Shown: piece by piece, positions 9,897 to 21,500 of the stretch
Layout: each line of letters opens with the position of its first letter
Position numbering within the stretch: the stretch's first letter is position 1
Assembly: GCF_037176765.1 (NCBI RefSeq)
Contig: NC_090026.1
Location: forward strand, 122,412,252 to 122,476,251
Source of the DNA: Anolis sagrei
Lineage: Eukaryota; Chordata; Lepidosauria; Squamata; Anolidae
DNA length: 64,000 nucleotides
Direction of reading: 5' to 3'
Notes under the pieces: generated by a model
The model's database searches: none
Told to the model about the DNA's origin: nothing
Seen by the model: the letters and a program-made list of their open reading frames with translations, nothing else
Translations under genes and position numbers: made by a program

Positions 9897-10490
9897 ATAA
9901 CAACAACAACAACAACAACAACACTTTATTTATACCACACCATAATCTCCCCAATGGGAACTCGGGGTGGCTAACATGAGGCTAAGCCTAGCAATTACAA
10001 ACTAATCAAAATAAAATACATACAGCAAATAATAACATCAAATGAAATATAAACAAAACAAGTTAATACAAAATCAAATACAGGAAATAAAATAACAAAA
10101 ATGTGCACGACGGGCTGGGCGATGTTAAAAGGGGTAGAATTAAAGATATAAAAATAGAGGAACCCTGGGTGAGATGGATGAATAGGGTAGTGTGCTTGGT
10201 GGAGGATTTCAGATAGGAACAAGCAATGGGGTAAATATCACGAAAGGATGAGATAAAGTGCATTGACCGGCATATTGTCATGGTGTGGGGATTGTATTCA
10301 TTCCTCAAAGGCACACCAAAACAGCCAGGTTTTTATCTCTCTGGGTAGCAAATTCCAAAGCCAAGGGGCCACCACAAAGAAGGCCCACTCCCTTGTCCTC
10401 ACACGTTGTGCTTGCGATGGAGGGGGAAGCGAGAGGAGGGCCTCCCCAAAGATAGGAGGGGTTGTGCAGGTTCACAGAAGGAAATACTGT
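9897..10490 (-). mobile_element. L2 LINE 3' fragment
   Basis: Starts with AAC repeats and ACTTTATTTATACCACACC, the 3' tail of L2 on the - strand. It continues into the ORF end (AAGCCAAGGGGCCACCACAAAG and CACTCCCTTGTCCTCACACG). The same block is better preserved at 23755-24212 and 40070-40735. Confidence 0.75.
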
Positions 10491-11056
10491 CAGAAAGGTA
10501 GACGGGTCCTACCTTCGTGGATGTTTCACATGGACACCCAAGGACCATTTGAATCTCTCTCAAAGGACATTGTGTGAGTCAATGCAACTGTTCACATGAC
10601 TGTATATATGTTGTTCTGCATAACAAAGAGTAAACACCTTGTTCTTTACAGATCATCTGCGTGGCAAATCTTTTCTCTAGCAAGACAGTGTATAGATTGG
10701 TAAAGATGTGAACTATGTGTGATTTTCATTCCTCCATACTATCTGTCTGTCTGTCTGCATTTTTTGGAGAAAACAAGGCATTGTTACACATCTTAACCTT
10801 CTTGGAACACTCCACAAACCTGTTTCCAGGTAGGATAGCTCCTCTGAAACAGGTATTCAGTTATGAGGAACAGGCACGAAACAGCTGGTTGTGACCTTTA
10901 GCAACAAGAATGAAGCATCATATTGTCTTTAATCATATTAGTCAGTCTAAATTCAGTGTAAGACTATTGAAACAAGAGTTTATATGGAGAGTAAAGTCAC
11001 AGTATGATCCCAACTGATTTTTCTCTAGATGGGACTCACCCCAAGATTCAAACTAT
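10490..11056. other. Unassigned intergenic sequence
   Basis: No coding or repeat signal recognised apart from a short CTGT run near 10740. Confidence 0.4.
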
Positions 11057-11058
11057 TA

Positions 11059-11987
11059 CAGTGTTCCCTTGCTACTTTGTGGTTTGCTTATTGCGGACTC
11101 GCTGTGCCCAGCCTGGTGAGGAAGGGGCCTCCAAGGCGCGGAGCAGCAGAGGCAGCAAGGAGGAGGAGGCTGCCACCTGTGGTGGCGTCGGGCTTCGGTG
11201 GTGGCGTCCTCTTCCTTGTCCCTCCGCTGCTCCCCGCTCCTTCCTCAGCAGGCTGGGTGCCAGGCTTGGGTGCCCAGCCTGGCAAGGAAGGGACCTCTGA
11301 GATGGGGAGCAGCAGAGGTGGCGAGGAGGGGGACGCCACAGAGTATCCCTACTTCGTGGATTTTTACTTATTGCGGGGTGGGGGGACTGGGGTGGGGACA
11401 TCTCTGGCTCATCCCTTGTTTGGGTGTCGGCCAGCACGTCTGCGACTTAAATTTGGGGGTAGTTTTCTGGGGTCTGCAGAGACACTCGCTGGGGCACCTT
11501 GGCGGGTGGGAGTCCAGGGGTAGCGGGCTTGGGCCCAGGGCCTCAGCCGGTGGCTGGTGCCAGGTGGGGGACTCCCCCCTGGGCACACAGAAGACTGGGT
11601 GACTTGGAAGGCGCTGAACAGACTGCGCTCTGGCGCCGCAAGATGCAGAGCCAACCTCGGGAAATGGGGCCACAGGTGGAATCCACGACATGCGGCTGTG
11701 GAGAGGAGCGAACCGCTGACCACCTGCTGCGGTGCACCCTGAGCCCTGCCACATGCACAATGGAGGACCTCCTTGCAGCAACACCAGAAGCACTCCAAGT
11801 GGCCAGATACTAGTCGGAGGACATTTAATCAACTACCAAACTTGCAAATTTTGTATTTTGTCTGTTTGTTTTGTTCTGTTAGAAATGTAATACAATTGAC
11901 TGGTTGCCCTGACACAACAAATAAAAATAAATAACTTATCGCGGGTGGTCCTGGAACGGAATATCCGCGATAAGTGAGGGAACACTG
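11059..11987. mobile_element. Tigger/pogo-like DNA element
   Basis: Ends CAGTGTTCCCTTGCTAC and GTGAGGGAACACTG with TA on both sides (11057-11058 and 11988-11989), as for Tc1/mariner-superfamily insertions. Subterminal phrases TTATTGCGGACTCGC and TATCCGCGATAAGTG fit the Tigger/pogo group. The interior is GC-rich and holds a LINE fragment at 11570-11938. A related copy is at 26668-26971. Confidence 0.75.
11570..11938 (+). mobile_element. LINE 3' fragment with Cys-rich C-terminus
   Basis: One frame reads TWKALNRLRSGAARCRANLG and, after a frame change, another reads CGCGEERTADHLLRC, then LLAATPEALQVARY and a stop. This is the zinc-knuckle end seen in several non-LTR retrotransposon proteins. The 3' end is AACAAATAAAAATAAATAA. 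A second piece of the same family is at about 17100-17215 on the - strand. Confidence 0.6.
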
Positions 11988-11989
11988 TA

Positions 11990-12829
11990 CACATTATATT
12001 TTGTTTGGATATTTTATTTATTGATCTCAAGTCATCCTGTGTGCAAAACCTTGGGAGGATAAATCTAATAAATCAAAATTTAATAAATGAATATGTCTGG
12101 ATTCGATTGCAGTCCAAAAACATCTGGAGCACCTCAAGATCTCCACCTTGCACAAGAAGATAGAAATATCTTGCAACTTATTCCTTGTATTTACGCACCT
12201 ACTGTATTCCACTTATTTCTTTAATTTCTGCACCTATAATCAAGCAAGGATGATGGGTGATGCTTTGAAGTAGAGAGACCAACGTAAAAACCACTATGGG
12301 TTAGTTTGGTCAACCTCAGTCGCTTGAGCCTTGTAACGCAGGGACGGTGGGGAGTGTGTGCTAATGGGATGCTTCTGAGACTTCCAGCCAATTTCTCTCC
12401 CTCCTTGTTTGGGGTGGAATGAATGCCTCTTTTATTTGCCTTCCTGTTCCTGAGCAGATTACAACATTCTCACGCTTCTGCCAATTCCTCTTGCTGTGCA
12501 AATTGCAAAGACTTGCACAATTCTTTCCAGCTGGAGTGGCAGCTTTTGGGCTCCTGTCAACATCCGTGGAAGGAGCGCAGGGGGGGCTTCCACACTAATT
12601 AGCCTTCGTAGGACTCACCAATGTGACGACTCATCAGAATTGGGGAAAGACAGCCTGCTGCTGCTGCGACTTTTAAGTGTGAAGTCTTCTTTGAGAAGAA
12701 AAGCTAGCCGGTAACAGGTAGATTATGTAGCATGTCAGGGTATCTTAGTCATCCTTATAATGGGTTGGATACAGATTGAGATGTCAACAATTGTGCCAAT
12801 TGAAGTGTAGGAATATTTGGTATCTATAA
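11990..12829. other. Unassigned intergenic sequence
   Basis: No gene or clear repeat. 12300-12720 is less AT-rich than its surroundings and looks unique; conservation with other lizards would be needed to call a regulatory element. Confidence 0.35.
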
Positions 12830-12842
12830 CAGAATAGAGTGC

Positions 12843-13680
12843 TTACTTACTTAGGCAATCCCTCGTAGTCCGAGGATGATGGTCCTCCAAATTTGGTGTC
12901 CTGGGGGTGGGTTCGTAGGTGTCTGTGGAGCCCTATTCTTGACCTGCATCTTCTCCACAGTGAGGGCATCGGTTTCCAGGTGGGAGGCGGTCTCGGTTAG
13001 GGTTGGCTTGACGCGCCTTCCTCTTAGCACGTTTCTCTCTTTCACCCTCCATTCGTGCCTCTTCAAATTCTGCAGCACTGCTGGTCACAGCTGACCTCCA
13101 GCTAGAGCGCTTAAGGGCCAGGGCTTCCCAGTTCTCAGTGTCTATGCCAGAGTTTTTAAGGTTGGCTTTGAGCCCATCTTTAAATCTCTTTTCCTGTCCA
13201 CCAACATTCTGTTTTCCGTTCTTGAGTTCAGAGTACAGCAACTGCTTTGGGAGACGGTGGTCAGGCATCTGGACAACGTGGCCGGTCCAGCGGAGTTGGT
13301 GGCGGAGGACCATTGCTTCGATGCTGGTGGTCTTTGCTTCTTCCAGCACGCTGACGTTTGTCCGCCTGTCTTCCCAAGAGATTTGTAGGATTTTCCGGAG
13401 GCAGCGCTGATGGAATCGTTCCAGGAGTTGCATGTGACGTCTGTAGACAGTCCACGTTTCGCAGGCATATAGCAGGGTTGGGAGGACAATAACTTTATAA
13501 ACAAGCACCTTGGTATCCCTACAGATGTCCTGGTCCTCAAACACTCTCTGCTTCATTCGGAAAAATGCTGCACTTACAGAACTCAGGCGGTGTATTTCGG
13601 TGTCGATGTTGGCTTTGGTGGAGAGGTGGCTGCCAAGGTAGTGGAAATGATCAACATTTTCTAATGTTACACCATTACAC
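12843..13680 (-). mobile_element. 5'-truncated non-LTR retrotransposon with C2H2-like C-terminus
   Basis: Flanked by the 13-bp duplication CAGAATAGAGTGC (12830-12842 and 13681-13693), with an AAGT-repeat 3' tail. The - strand is open for about 250 codons: YLGSHLSTKANIDTEIHRLS, LLYACETWTVYRRH, RWTGHVVQMPDHRLPKQLLY and CPHCGED. A frame change follows, after which CRSRIGLHRHLRTH completes a C2H2 zinc finger. This is the thumb-to-C-terminus part of an ORF2 of the RTE/CR1-L2 kind. I cannot fix the clade. Confidence 0.8.
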
Positions 13681-13844
13681 CAGAATAGAGTGCAGCACAG
13701 CTAGGGACATATATGAACTTACGGTAGGAAATGGGAGAGAAAACACATAAGGTTTTTTTTAAATATATATATATATATATCTCAGATAAACAAGAAAGTT
13801 ATCTAACTGCAGTAGAAAAGTCCTAATGCTGTATGTAAAGCATC

Positions 13845-14112
13845 TTGAGGCAGAGAAGGACATAGCATATTATTTGAGAACACAGAAATGCTGGACCACT
13901 CTAACAACCACCATGTCAGGCTACACAGAAAAGCCACTGAAATCAACAAGCATGTGGACAATTTCAACAAAAAGGAAGAACCATGAAAATGAACAAAATC
14001 TGGTTACCGGTATTCAAAAACATTCTAAAATTAGAACAATAAATAAAGAACAACTCTCAAACACAGGGGAACTCCAGACACGAAACAATCTGGGACAGTT
14101 AATCACAATCTG
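13845..14112 (+). mobile_element. Penelope-like fragment
   Basis: Closely matches the region around 5275-5520: FENTEMLDHSNNHHVRLHR-type coding, HVDNFNKKEE, then the 3' UTR phrase GAAACAATCTGGGACAG. It is truncated at both ends. Confidence 0.75.
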
Positions 14113-14326
14113 ATCAGTTTTACATGATTGTGATTCTTGAGCAGGACACAAGCTCTTGTTGACATCTTCTACCTATGCTCAGGGAGTAAGAAATTCTGAA
14201 ACTTTTCATGCTTGAGATTGCATGCCACACATGGTGACATTCTTCTTGTCCCTTTAAATGATACGTTCAAGATTTTCCTCTATAATATCTGGGCATCCTA
14301 AAGATATAGTAAGCAAGTATTAGTAA

Positions 14327-14592
14327 GGAACCCCCAGTGGCACAGTGGGTTAAACCCCTGTGCCGGCAGGAGTGTAGACCGACAGGTCGCAGATTCGAAT
14401 CCGGAGAGAGGCGGATGAGCACCCTCTATCAGCTCCAGCTCTCCATGTGGGGACATGAGAGAAGCCTCCCACAAGGATGGCAAAACATCAAAACATCCGG
14501 GTGTCCCCTGGGCAACGTCCTTGCAGACGGCCAATTCTCTCACACCAGAAGCGTCTTGCAGTTTCTTAAGTCGCTCCTGACACGACAAAAAA
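14327..14592 (+). mobile_element. tRNA-derived SINE, full-length
   Basis: AGTGGCACAGTGGGTTAAAC (A box) and GCAGATTCGAATCC (B box), ending TCGCTCCTGACACGAC and A8. The 12-bp duplication AAGTATTAGTAA is perfect (14315-14326 and 14593-14604), so the copy is fairly young. Confidence 0.9.
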
Positions 14593-14734
14593 AAGTATTA
14601 GTAAAGTTATTGATTAGCCCTTAGGCCATATCACAGTATCAGACCTAAAGATATAGGACACAACTTCCAATTTGCCCTCGATTACATTTGCTGTTGCCAC
14701 CTCTGGAATAATTACAAGAATATAATCATGTGCA

Positions 14735-15045
14735 GAGCATCCGGTGGCGCAGCAGTTCAAACTGCTGAGCTGCTGAACTTGTTGGCAGTTTCAATCCGGG
14801 GAACGGGGTGAGCTCCCGCTGTTAGCCCCAGCTTCTGCCAACCTAGGAGTTCGAAAACATGTAAATGTGAGTAGATCAATAGGTACCGCTCTGGCGGGAA
14901 GGTAACGGCACTCCATGCAGTCATGCTGGCCACATGACCTTGAAGGTGTCTACGGACAATGCCAGCTCTTCGGCTTAGAAATGGAGATGAACAACACCCC
15001 CCAGAATTGGATAGACTAGACTTAATGTCAAGGGGAAACATTTAC
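14735..15045 (+). mobile_element. Sauria SINE
   Basis: A box GGTGGCGCAGCAGTTCAAAC, body GTAGATCAATAGGTACCGCT and CACATGACCTTGAAGGTGTC, end GACTTAATGTCAAGGGGAAAC: the classic squamate SINE whose tail is shared with Bov-B LINEs. The 9-bp duplication TCATGTGCA is at 14726-14734 and 15046-15054. Confidence 0.9.
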
Positions 15046-15054
15046 TCATGTGCA

Positions 15055-15834
15055 TGCACATGTTCAAAAACATTATTAGGCTTGTCTAGTGTATTATTTG
15101 GATACACATTGCTCCATAACTAGTTATCTCCTCTATCCTGAACTAAGTTTTTTTAGCAACTTAGGTTCAGCCCATCCTTGGTTACTGAGTGTCACCAGGA
15201 GTTGCAATGCTTTTCTGTGTCAAATAAGATGAACATTTCAAAAAGGTACTGGGCACCATCTAGTGGCCAGATTGATTTGAGTTTGGGAAGTTTTCATAAA
15301 ATCTTGTTCACGGGAATATTAATGTGTTGTAGCTCATTTTTAAAAAATATGAAACTTGATCATTATGGCTAATATAAAACTGACATGGTCCATTGTGTAA
15401 GGCTTTCTTGTAATAGTGCGGGCATTCATATTTAGGAACATGATAGGAGAAACATTGGGCATATCCAAGACAAGCCTATTCAACTGATTGCATTATCTTG
15501 GCCATATATAGCCGGCTGCATTTTTATCAATGGATCCTGATGGTTATGGTTCCTACTACGGATCGTCCAGGCAAAACTTAATGAATAACCTGTACTATAT
15601 CTGGTGTGCATGCATTAGTACTATAGGAAGGAATTCACTGACTGATTATCAAAAAGGGCAAAGGCCAGTTTACACAAGCAACTTGTTGCAGGAAGTGGTT
15701 TGAGAGATTTAGGCTGAAAGTGAGTCACATGGATATGACAAGCGTAGTTCACAAGTCAGTCCATGTTTATTTCATCAAACCAATCTGCCATGGTTGAATT
15801 AGGATATGGTTTGTGTATGAAAAGCAATGTATGG
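15055..15834. other. Unassigned intergenic sequence
   Basis: No gene seen. Contains GCACCATCTAGTGGCCA at 15253-15269, which resembles a CTCF site. Confidence 0.4.
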
Positions 15835-16055
15835 ATCGGGCTGTGGCGCAGCTAGTTAGTAGCCAGCTGCATTAAATCACTACTGACCGAGAGGTCATGA
15901 TTTTAAAGCCAGCCCGGGTCGGAGAAAGTTCCCAACCATTAATAGTCTAGCTAGCCGTCGACCTATGTAGCCCGAAAGACAGTTGCATCTGTCAAGTAGG
16001 AAATATAGGTACTGCTTTATGCGGGAAGGCTAATTTAAATAATTTACGATGTCAT
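15835..16055 (+). mobile_element. tRNA-headed SINE, 5' half
   Basis: GGGCTGTGGCGCAGCTAGTT, GACCGAGAGGTCATGATTTT and AGCCAGCCCGGGTC are a tRNA-like head; ACAGTTGCATCTGTCAAGTAG and CTTTATGCGGGAAGGCTAAT follow. The 3' half continues at 16740-16975 on the far side of a CR1. Confidence 0.7.
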
Positions 16056-16061
16056 AAAACC

Positions 16062-16737
16062 TTAGAATCATAGAATCATAGAATCAAAGAGTTGGAAGAG
16101 ACCTCATGGGCCATCCAGTCCAACCCCCTGCCAAGAAGCAGGAATATTGCATTCAAATCACCCCTGACAGATGGCCATCCAGCCTCTGCTTAAAAGCTTC
16201 CAAAGAAGGAGCCTCCACCACACTCCGGGGCAGAGAGTTCCACTGCTGAACGGCTCTCACAGTCAGGAAGTTCTTCCTAATGTTCAGATGGAATCTCCTC
16301 TCTTGTAGTTTGAAGCCATTGTTCTGCGTCCTAGTCTCCAAGGAAGCAGAAAACAAGCTTGCTCCCTCCTCCCTGTGGCTTCCTCTCACATATTTATACA
16401 TGGCTATCATATCTCCTCTCAGCCTTCTCTTCTTCAGGCTAAACATGCCCAGTTCCCTAAGCCGCTCCTCATAGGGCTTGTTCTCCAGACCCTTGATCAT
16501 TTTAGTCGCCCTCCTCTGGACACATTCCAGCTTGTCAATATCTCTCTTGAATTGTGGTGCCCAGAATTGGACACAATATTCCAGATGTGGTCTAACTAAA
16601 GCAGAATAGAGGGGTAGCATTACTTCCTTAGATCTAGACACTATGCTCCTATTGATGCAGGCCAAAATCCCATTGGCTTTTTTTGCCGCCACATCACATT
16701 GTTGGCTCATGTTTAACTCATGTTTAACCTTCCAGCA
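16062..16737 (-). mobile_element. CR1 LINE 3' end
   Basis: The - strand is open across the CR1 ORF2 C-terminus: [60 protein letters not shown] and [20 protein letters not shown], ending GHLSGVI. The 3' end is the CR1 type without poly(A): ATTCTATGATTCTATGATTC on the - strand. It splits the SINE at 15835/16740, so it is younger. Confidence 0.92.
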
Positions 16738-16739
16738 GC

Positions 16740-16975
16740 ATGTAGAAGAATGAGGAAGTACTCCATCAAAGGACTTGGTGTCACATGTGGACGGTGAAGC
16801 AGCAGCTCCCCCTGTGGCCAGAATCGAGCATACCCTCATGAAGCTGAAAACGATGAAAGTTAAATTGCGTCTGTCTGTCTATATATGTTGTATGTCTAAA
16901 TGGCATTGCATGTTTGCCATGTATATGTGCACTGTAATCCGTAATAAATACTGTAAATAAATAATAAATTTCCAC
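16740..16975 (+). mobile_element. tRNA-headed SINE, 3' half
   Basis: GCAGCAGCTCCCCCTGTGGC and AAATGGCATTGCATGTTTGC, with an ending AATAAATACTGTAAATAAAT, complete the SINE that begins at 15835. Its middle is missing or was replaced when the CR1 inserted. Confidence 0.65.
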
Positions 16976-16979
16976 CTAC

Positions 16980-17382
16980 TAAGCCATACAAAAGTTTTGT
17001 ACCCAAAGTCCAGAATCCTCCCGAGACACTATTTTATTTATGTCAGAAGCTAAATGAGGGTAGTTATAATGTATTTAGAAAATGACACACACAAATGTTT
17101 AAAAACTTGACGTTATACTAGATTTCCTTTAACCAGAAGCTGGCCACTTGAAGTGCCTCTGGTGTTGCTGTAAGATGGTCCTCTATTGTGCATGTGGCAG
17201 GGCTCAGGTTGCATTGTAGTACATTGTAGTTCCCTGAGGCATGAAGATGGCATAATTGCTGGTTGTGTTATCTAGAAATATGTCTAGATATCCAGTGTCC
17301 CTTACACACTGGCTCTGTCCACCAAACCTCAGAATGGATACCACGATGTCTCCAAAATGAACAATGCAGTCGGAAGTACAGG
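16980..17382. other. Intergenic sequence with a LINE scrap
   Basis: About 17100-17215 on the - strand matches the LINE end at 11740-11830 (PATCTIEDHLTATPEALQVA). The remainder is unassigned. Confidence 0.5.
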
Positions 17383-17715
17383 TAGTCCCAAAGTTACAAA
17401 CATCCAACTTATGAAATATTCATAGTTACAAACAGGGGTGAGACAACAAGAAGTGAGAGAAATTTGTCCCTACGAAGGGAAATTACAAAAAAGTAGGGAA
17501 GACATATGTTAGTTTTTTTCCTAAGAGCCACTGAATGTGCATTACAGTCAGACTTGCAAATATTAAGAAAAACAGTTCTAAAAACTTTGATTTTACCATT
17601 TCATAGAAGAGTTGCCATTTTCATACGCCATTGCATGTAATGGGACGTGAGCATCCACAGATTTTGGCATCTACACAGGATCCCGTAACCGAACCGCAGT
17701 GGATAACTAGGAACA
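17383..17715. mobile_element. Decayed DNA transposon, Tigger-like
   Basis: ACAGGTAGTCCCAAAGTTAC at the left and CCGCAGTGGATAACTAGGAA at the right resemble the ends of Tigger-group elements. The interior is diverged and non-coding. Confidence 0.4.
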
Positions 17716-17767
17716 CTGTGGAGTATCTTACATTTGTCCATGTTGAACTCCAAAACTAACAAAATGA

Positions 17768-19247
17768 ATCATAGAATCATAGAGTTGGAAGAGACCTCAT
17801 GGGCCATCCAGTCCAACCCCCTTCCAAGAAGCAGGAATATTGCATTCAAAGCACCCCTGACAGATGGCCATCCAGCCTCTGTTTAAAAGCCTCCAAAGAA
17901 GGAGCCTCCACCACACTCCAGGGTAGAGAGTTCCACTGCTGAACAGCTCTCACAGTCAGGAAGTTCTTCCTCATGTTCAGATGGAATCTCCTTTCTTGTC
18001 GTTTGAAGCCATTGTTCAGTGTCCTAGTCTCCAAGGAAGCAGAAAACAAGCTTGCTCCCTGTGACTTCCTCTCACATATTTATACATGGCTATCATGTCT
18101 CCTCTCAGCCTTCTCTTCTTCAGGCTAAACATGCCCAGCTCTTTAAGCTGCTCTTCATAGGGCTTGGTCTCCAGACCCTTGATCATTTTAGTCGCCCTCC
18201 TCTGGACACATTCCAGCTTGAAGTTCAACAGGGACAAATGCAAGATACTCCCCTTAGGCAGAAAAAATGAAATGCAATGATACAGAATGGGGGACAATGC
18301 CTGGCACAACAGCAGTATGTGTGAAAAAGATTTTGGGAGTCCTCATGGGGAACAAGCTGAACATGAGCAAACAATGTCACGGGGCAGCTTAAAAAGCTAA
18401 TGGGATTTTGGCCTGCATAAATAGGAGTCTAGTGTCTAGATCAGTGGTTCTTAACCTGTGGACCGCAGACCAGCAGTGTGCCGCAAGGACAAAAACCTGG
18501 TCCGCGAGCCTCCTTCCTCTTCATTTTATTTCCGCTCTTTTTGCGCTGCCTGCCACTCCTTCCCTGTTGCTGACCATGGCATATGTTCTGTATCAGAAAC
18601 TAGAGCTGATGTGGTCTATCCAATGCAATTTTCTGAATCAGCACCCCAAACCAAATCTAAAGTGGACCAAAAATTGATTTGTAACCCTTTTGGTACTAAT
18701 GTTGGAGAGTGGGCCCTGGTCAAAGTGGTCCCTGGTTTAAAAAAAGGTTGGGAACGGTCTAGACCCAGGGAAGTCATGCTACCCCTCTATTTTGCCTTGG
18801 TCAGACCACACTTGAAATCCCAGTGAAATTCTGGGCACTGCAATTTAAGGGAGATGTTGACAAGCTGGAATGTTACCAGAGGAGGGCGACTAAAAGGATC
18901 AATAGTCTGGAGAACAAGCCCTATGAGGAGCGGCTTAAAGAGCTGGGCATGTTTAGCCCGCAGAAGAGAAGGCTGAGAGGAGACATGATGAGGACAATGT
19001 ATAAATATGTGAGCGGAAGTCATAGAAAGGAGGGAGCAAGCTTGTTTTCTGCTGCCCTGGAGACTAGGATGCAATGGAACAATGGCTTCAAACTACAGGA
19101 AAGAAGATTCCACTTGAATATGAGGAAGAACAGATGGCTGGATGGCCATCTATCAGGGGTGCCTTGAATTCAATTTTCCTGCTTCTTGGCAGGTGGTTGG
19201 GCTGGATGACCCACAAGGTCTCCTCCAACTCTGATACTATGATTCTT
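17768..19247. mobile_element. CR1 LINE with a head-to-head inversion
   Basis: 17768-18222 is CR1 on the - strand and 18223-19247 is CR1 on the + strand. The two halves meet near CATTCCAGCTTGAAGTTCAA, and both run outward to CR1 3' sequence. The + half reads [20 protein letters not shown] and NKPYEERLKELGMFSPQKRR. A hAT element splits it at 18442-18756. Confidence 0.85.
18442..18756 (+). mobile_element. hAT MITE inside CR1
   Basis: CAGTGGTTCTTAACCTGTGG to AAAAAGGTTGGGAACG with near-identical 8-bp flanks GTCTAGAT (18434-18441) and GTCTAGAC (18757-18764). The interior phrase CTAGAGCTGATGTGGTCTAT is shared with the copy at 60790-61105. Confidence 0.8.
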
Positions 19248-19980
19248 TGACCACTCCACTGTACAGCAAGGACTACAAGTCTGGAACGATATGGTTTCCC
19301 ATTTCAGTACATTTTGACATGATGGGGGGGGGGGGGGGAGGTAATGTTGGGATAATTTAGGACAGGGGTGTCAAACACCTGGGCCGCATGAGCCTTATGG
19401 TTGCCTTCAAAGGGCTGTTTGTAATGCTAGGATGGTATAAATGTAACTATGATGCCCTGACATTGAAAGCCTTGAGGGCCACATAAAATGACATGGTAGG
19501 CTGGATATGGCTCACAGGCCTTGCATTTCAATGCGATTTAGTAGATGTGACCTAGATTTCCATCCTTCAACAGAACTGATTTAGAGAACGCATCTCTATC
19601 ATTTCAACCATTAAAAGGGCTGCTTACTACATTTTTCTATATTTACTATTCTGATACATAGAGTGGTCACAATGTGAACAGCTCCACCACAGAAGTCTGT
19701 TGTTGCTGTGTTTGATTTATTGGGAGATTTCAAAGTGTATGTTTTTAAAGCTGCCTAACAATGTTTAGAGTTAACAGACCATACAGGGTTTAAGGAATCC
19801 TAGAAGGACAGATGTGAAATGTTTTCCTACTTCCTCTGATGAGACCGGACGTCAGTCATCAGTATGGTATGAGAGAGGTGTGTATTTTACTGATAAGAAA
19901 AGACTGTAGTCGCCATCTTTCCAAAATGTCTTTGCCGGAGCAGACATACTTGCTTTGTGCTGTGTTGCTCTTTGCGTATA
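19248..19980. other. Unassigned intergenic sequence
   Basis: Contains a run of 15 G at 19324-19338; otherwise no gene or known repeat recognised. Confidence 0.4.
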
Positions 19981-20021
19981 TCTATATATATAAATTTGTT
20001 AGGGGCATCCAACGAGGAAAC

Positions 20022-20408
20022 AAAACTCAAAAACCCCCCAACGAAACTTAGCCAAAATTCCCATGCCCATAACACAACCCACAAGGTACAAACATATCTA
20101 CTCAAAATGAAAAACAACACAACAACACACTCACAAGACGGCAAAACAACAAAACTCAAAAATCCCCCAACGAAACTTAACTAAAATCCCCGTGCCCATA
20201 ACACAACCCACAAGGTACAAACATATCTACTCAAAATGAAAAACAACACAACAACACACTCACAAAACGGCAAAACAACAAAACTCAAAAATCCCCCAAC
20301 GAAACTTAACCAAAATCCCCCTGCCCATAACACAACCCACAAGGTACAAACATATCTACTCAAAATGAAAAACAACACAACAACACACTCACAAAATGGC
20401 AAAACAAC
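20022..20408 (+). repeat. 129-bp tandem repeat, three copies
   Basis: AACTCAAAAA followed by CCCCCAACGAAACTTA recurs at 20024, 20153 and 20282, an exact spacing of 129 bp. The unit ends in CAACAACACACTCACAA. Divergence between copies is low. It sits in the 5' part of the Helitron. Confidence 0.9.
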
Positions 20409-20519
20409 TGAGCATGCGCATTGGCGCCCAGCCGCAAGTTCCCTGGCGCGCGCACATGGCCTTCCGGCCAACGTTCCCTCTGCGGAAACCATGCCCACTC
20501 CAAGCCCCGCCCCGCCGCT

Positions 20520-20820
20520 TCCCGCACACACACACCCCCTGCCGCACACACACACGCAACCCCAAGCTCCATCACTCCCCCCGCCGACGCATACACACAC
20601 GCAACCCCACTCCCCCCGCCGCCACACACACACACGCAACCCCACGCTCCATCACTCCCCCCACCGCCGCACACACACGCAACCCCACTCCCCCCGCACA
20701 CACACACGCAACCCCACTCCCCCCGCCGCCGCACACATACACGCAACCCCACGCTCCATCACTCCCCCCGCTGCCGCACACACACACGCAACCCCACGCT
20801 CCATCACTCCCCTGCCCCAA
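20520..20820 (+). repeat. C/A-rich GC-rich minisatellite
   Basis: Repeated CACACACGCAACCCCACGCT and CCATCACTCCCCCCGCCGCC units of about 40-45 bp with length variation. Long open frames on both strands here come only from repeat composition. Confidence 0.8.
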
Positions 20821-20883
20821 TCTTATCTCCTTTTACTTCACGCCACCTCCAAATCCCACCCCGCCCCTTCCCGCCCTGTCAAA

Positions 20884-21500
20884 ATCTAGGAAAGACAGGA
20901 AGGAAGGAAAGAAGGAAGAAAGAGAAAGGGAGGTAAAGAAAAAGGGGGAAGGAAGGAAAGTTAGAAGAAGAAGAAAAGGAAAGAAAAGGAAAGATGGAAG
21001 GAAAGAAAAGAGAGTCAGCAGAAGAGAAAGAAAAAGGGGGAAGGAAGGAAAGAGATAGAGAAAGAAGAGGAGAAGGAAAGATGGGAAGGAAGGAAGGAAG
21101 GAAGGAAGGAAGGAAGGAAGGAAGGAAGGAGGGAGGGAAAGAAGGAGAGAAAGAGGGAAGATTGGCCACAGCAACACGTGGCGGGTAAAGGTTGTTCTTT
21201 CTATTATTATTATTATGCTATTGTTCCTCTGAGACCCTTTTAGGGGGAATGGGAGAGATGTCAGGTCCCAGAGGCAATGCATTGCATTATTGTTATTGTT
21301 ATGATGGTGGTGAAATAAAAGGAAATAAAAAGTGAAAGAAGGAAGCAAACAGGGAGGGAAGAAAGGCAAAAGAAGAAAGGGGGAGGGAATGAAGGAAAGA
21401 GAGAAGGATGAAACCAAGTAGTGAAAGAAGGAAAGAAAGAAAGAGGTAGAGAAGGAAGAAAGGAGAGAAAGGGGGAGGAAAAGGGGGAAGGAATAGGTAG
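20884..21500 (+). repeat. Polypurine (GGAA-rich) tract
   Basis: Nearly pure purine at 20884-21165 with a perfect GAAG run at about 21088-21128, and again at 21330-21500. Apparent long Pro/Ser/Phe-rich frames on the - strand are artefacts of this bias. Confidence 0.85.

Noticed and set aside
11004-11832. Cluster of GC-rich frames of 100-164 codons
   Set aside because: They lie inside a Tigger-like element and a LINE fragment; only the LINE end has recognisable protein sequence.
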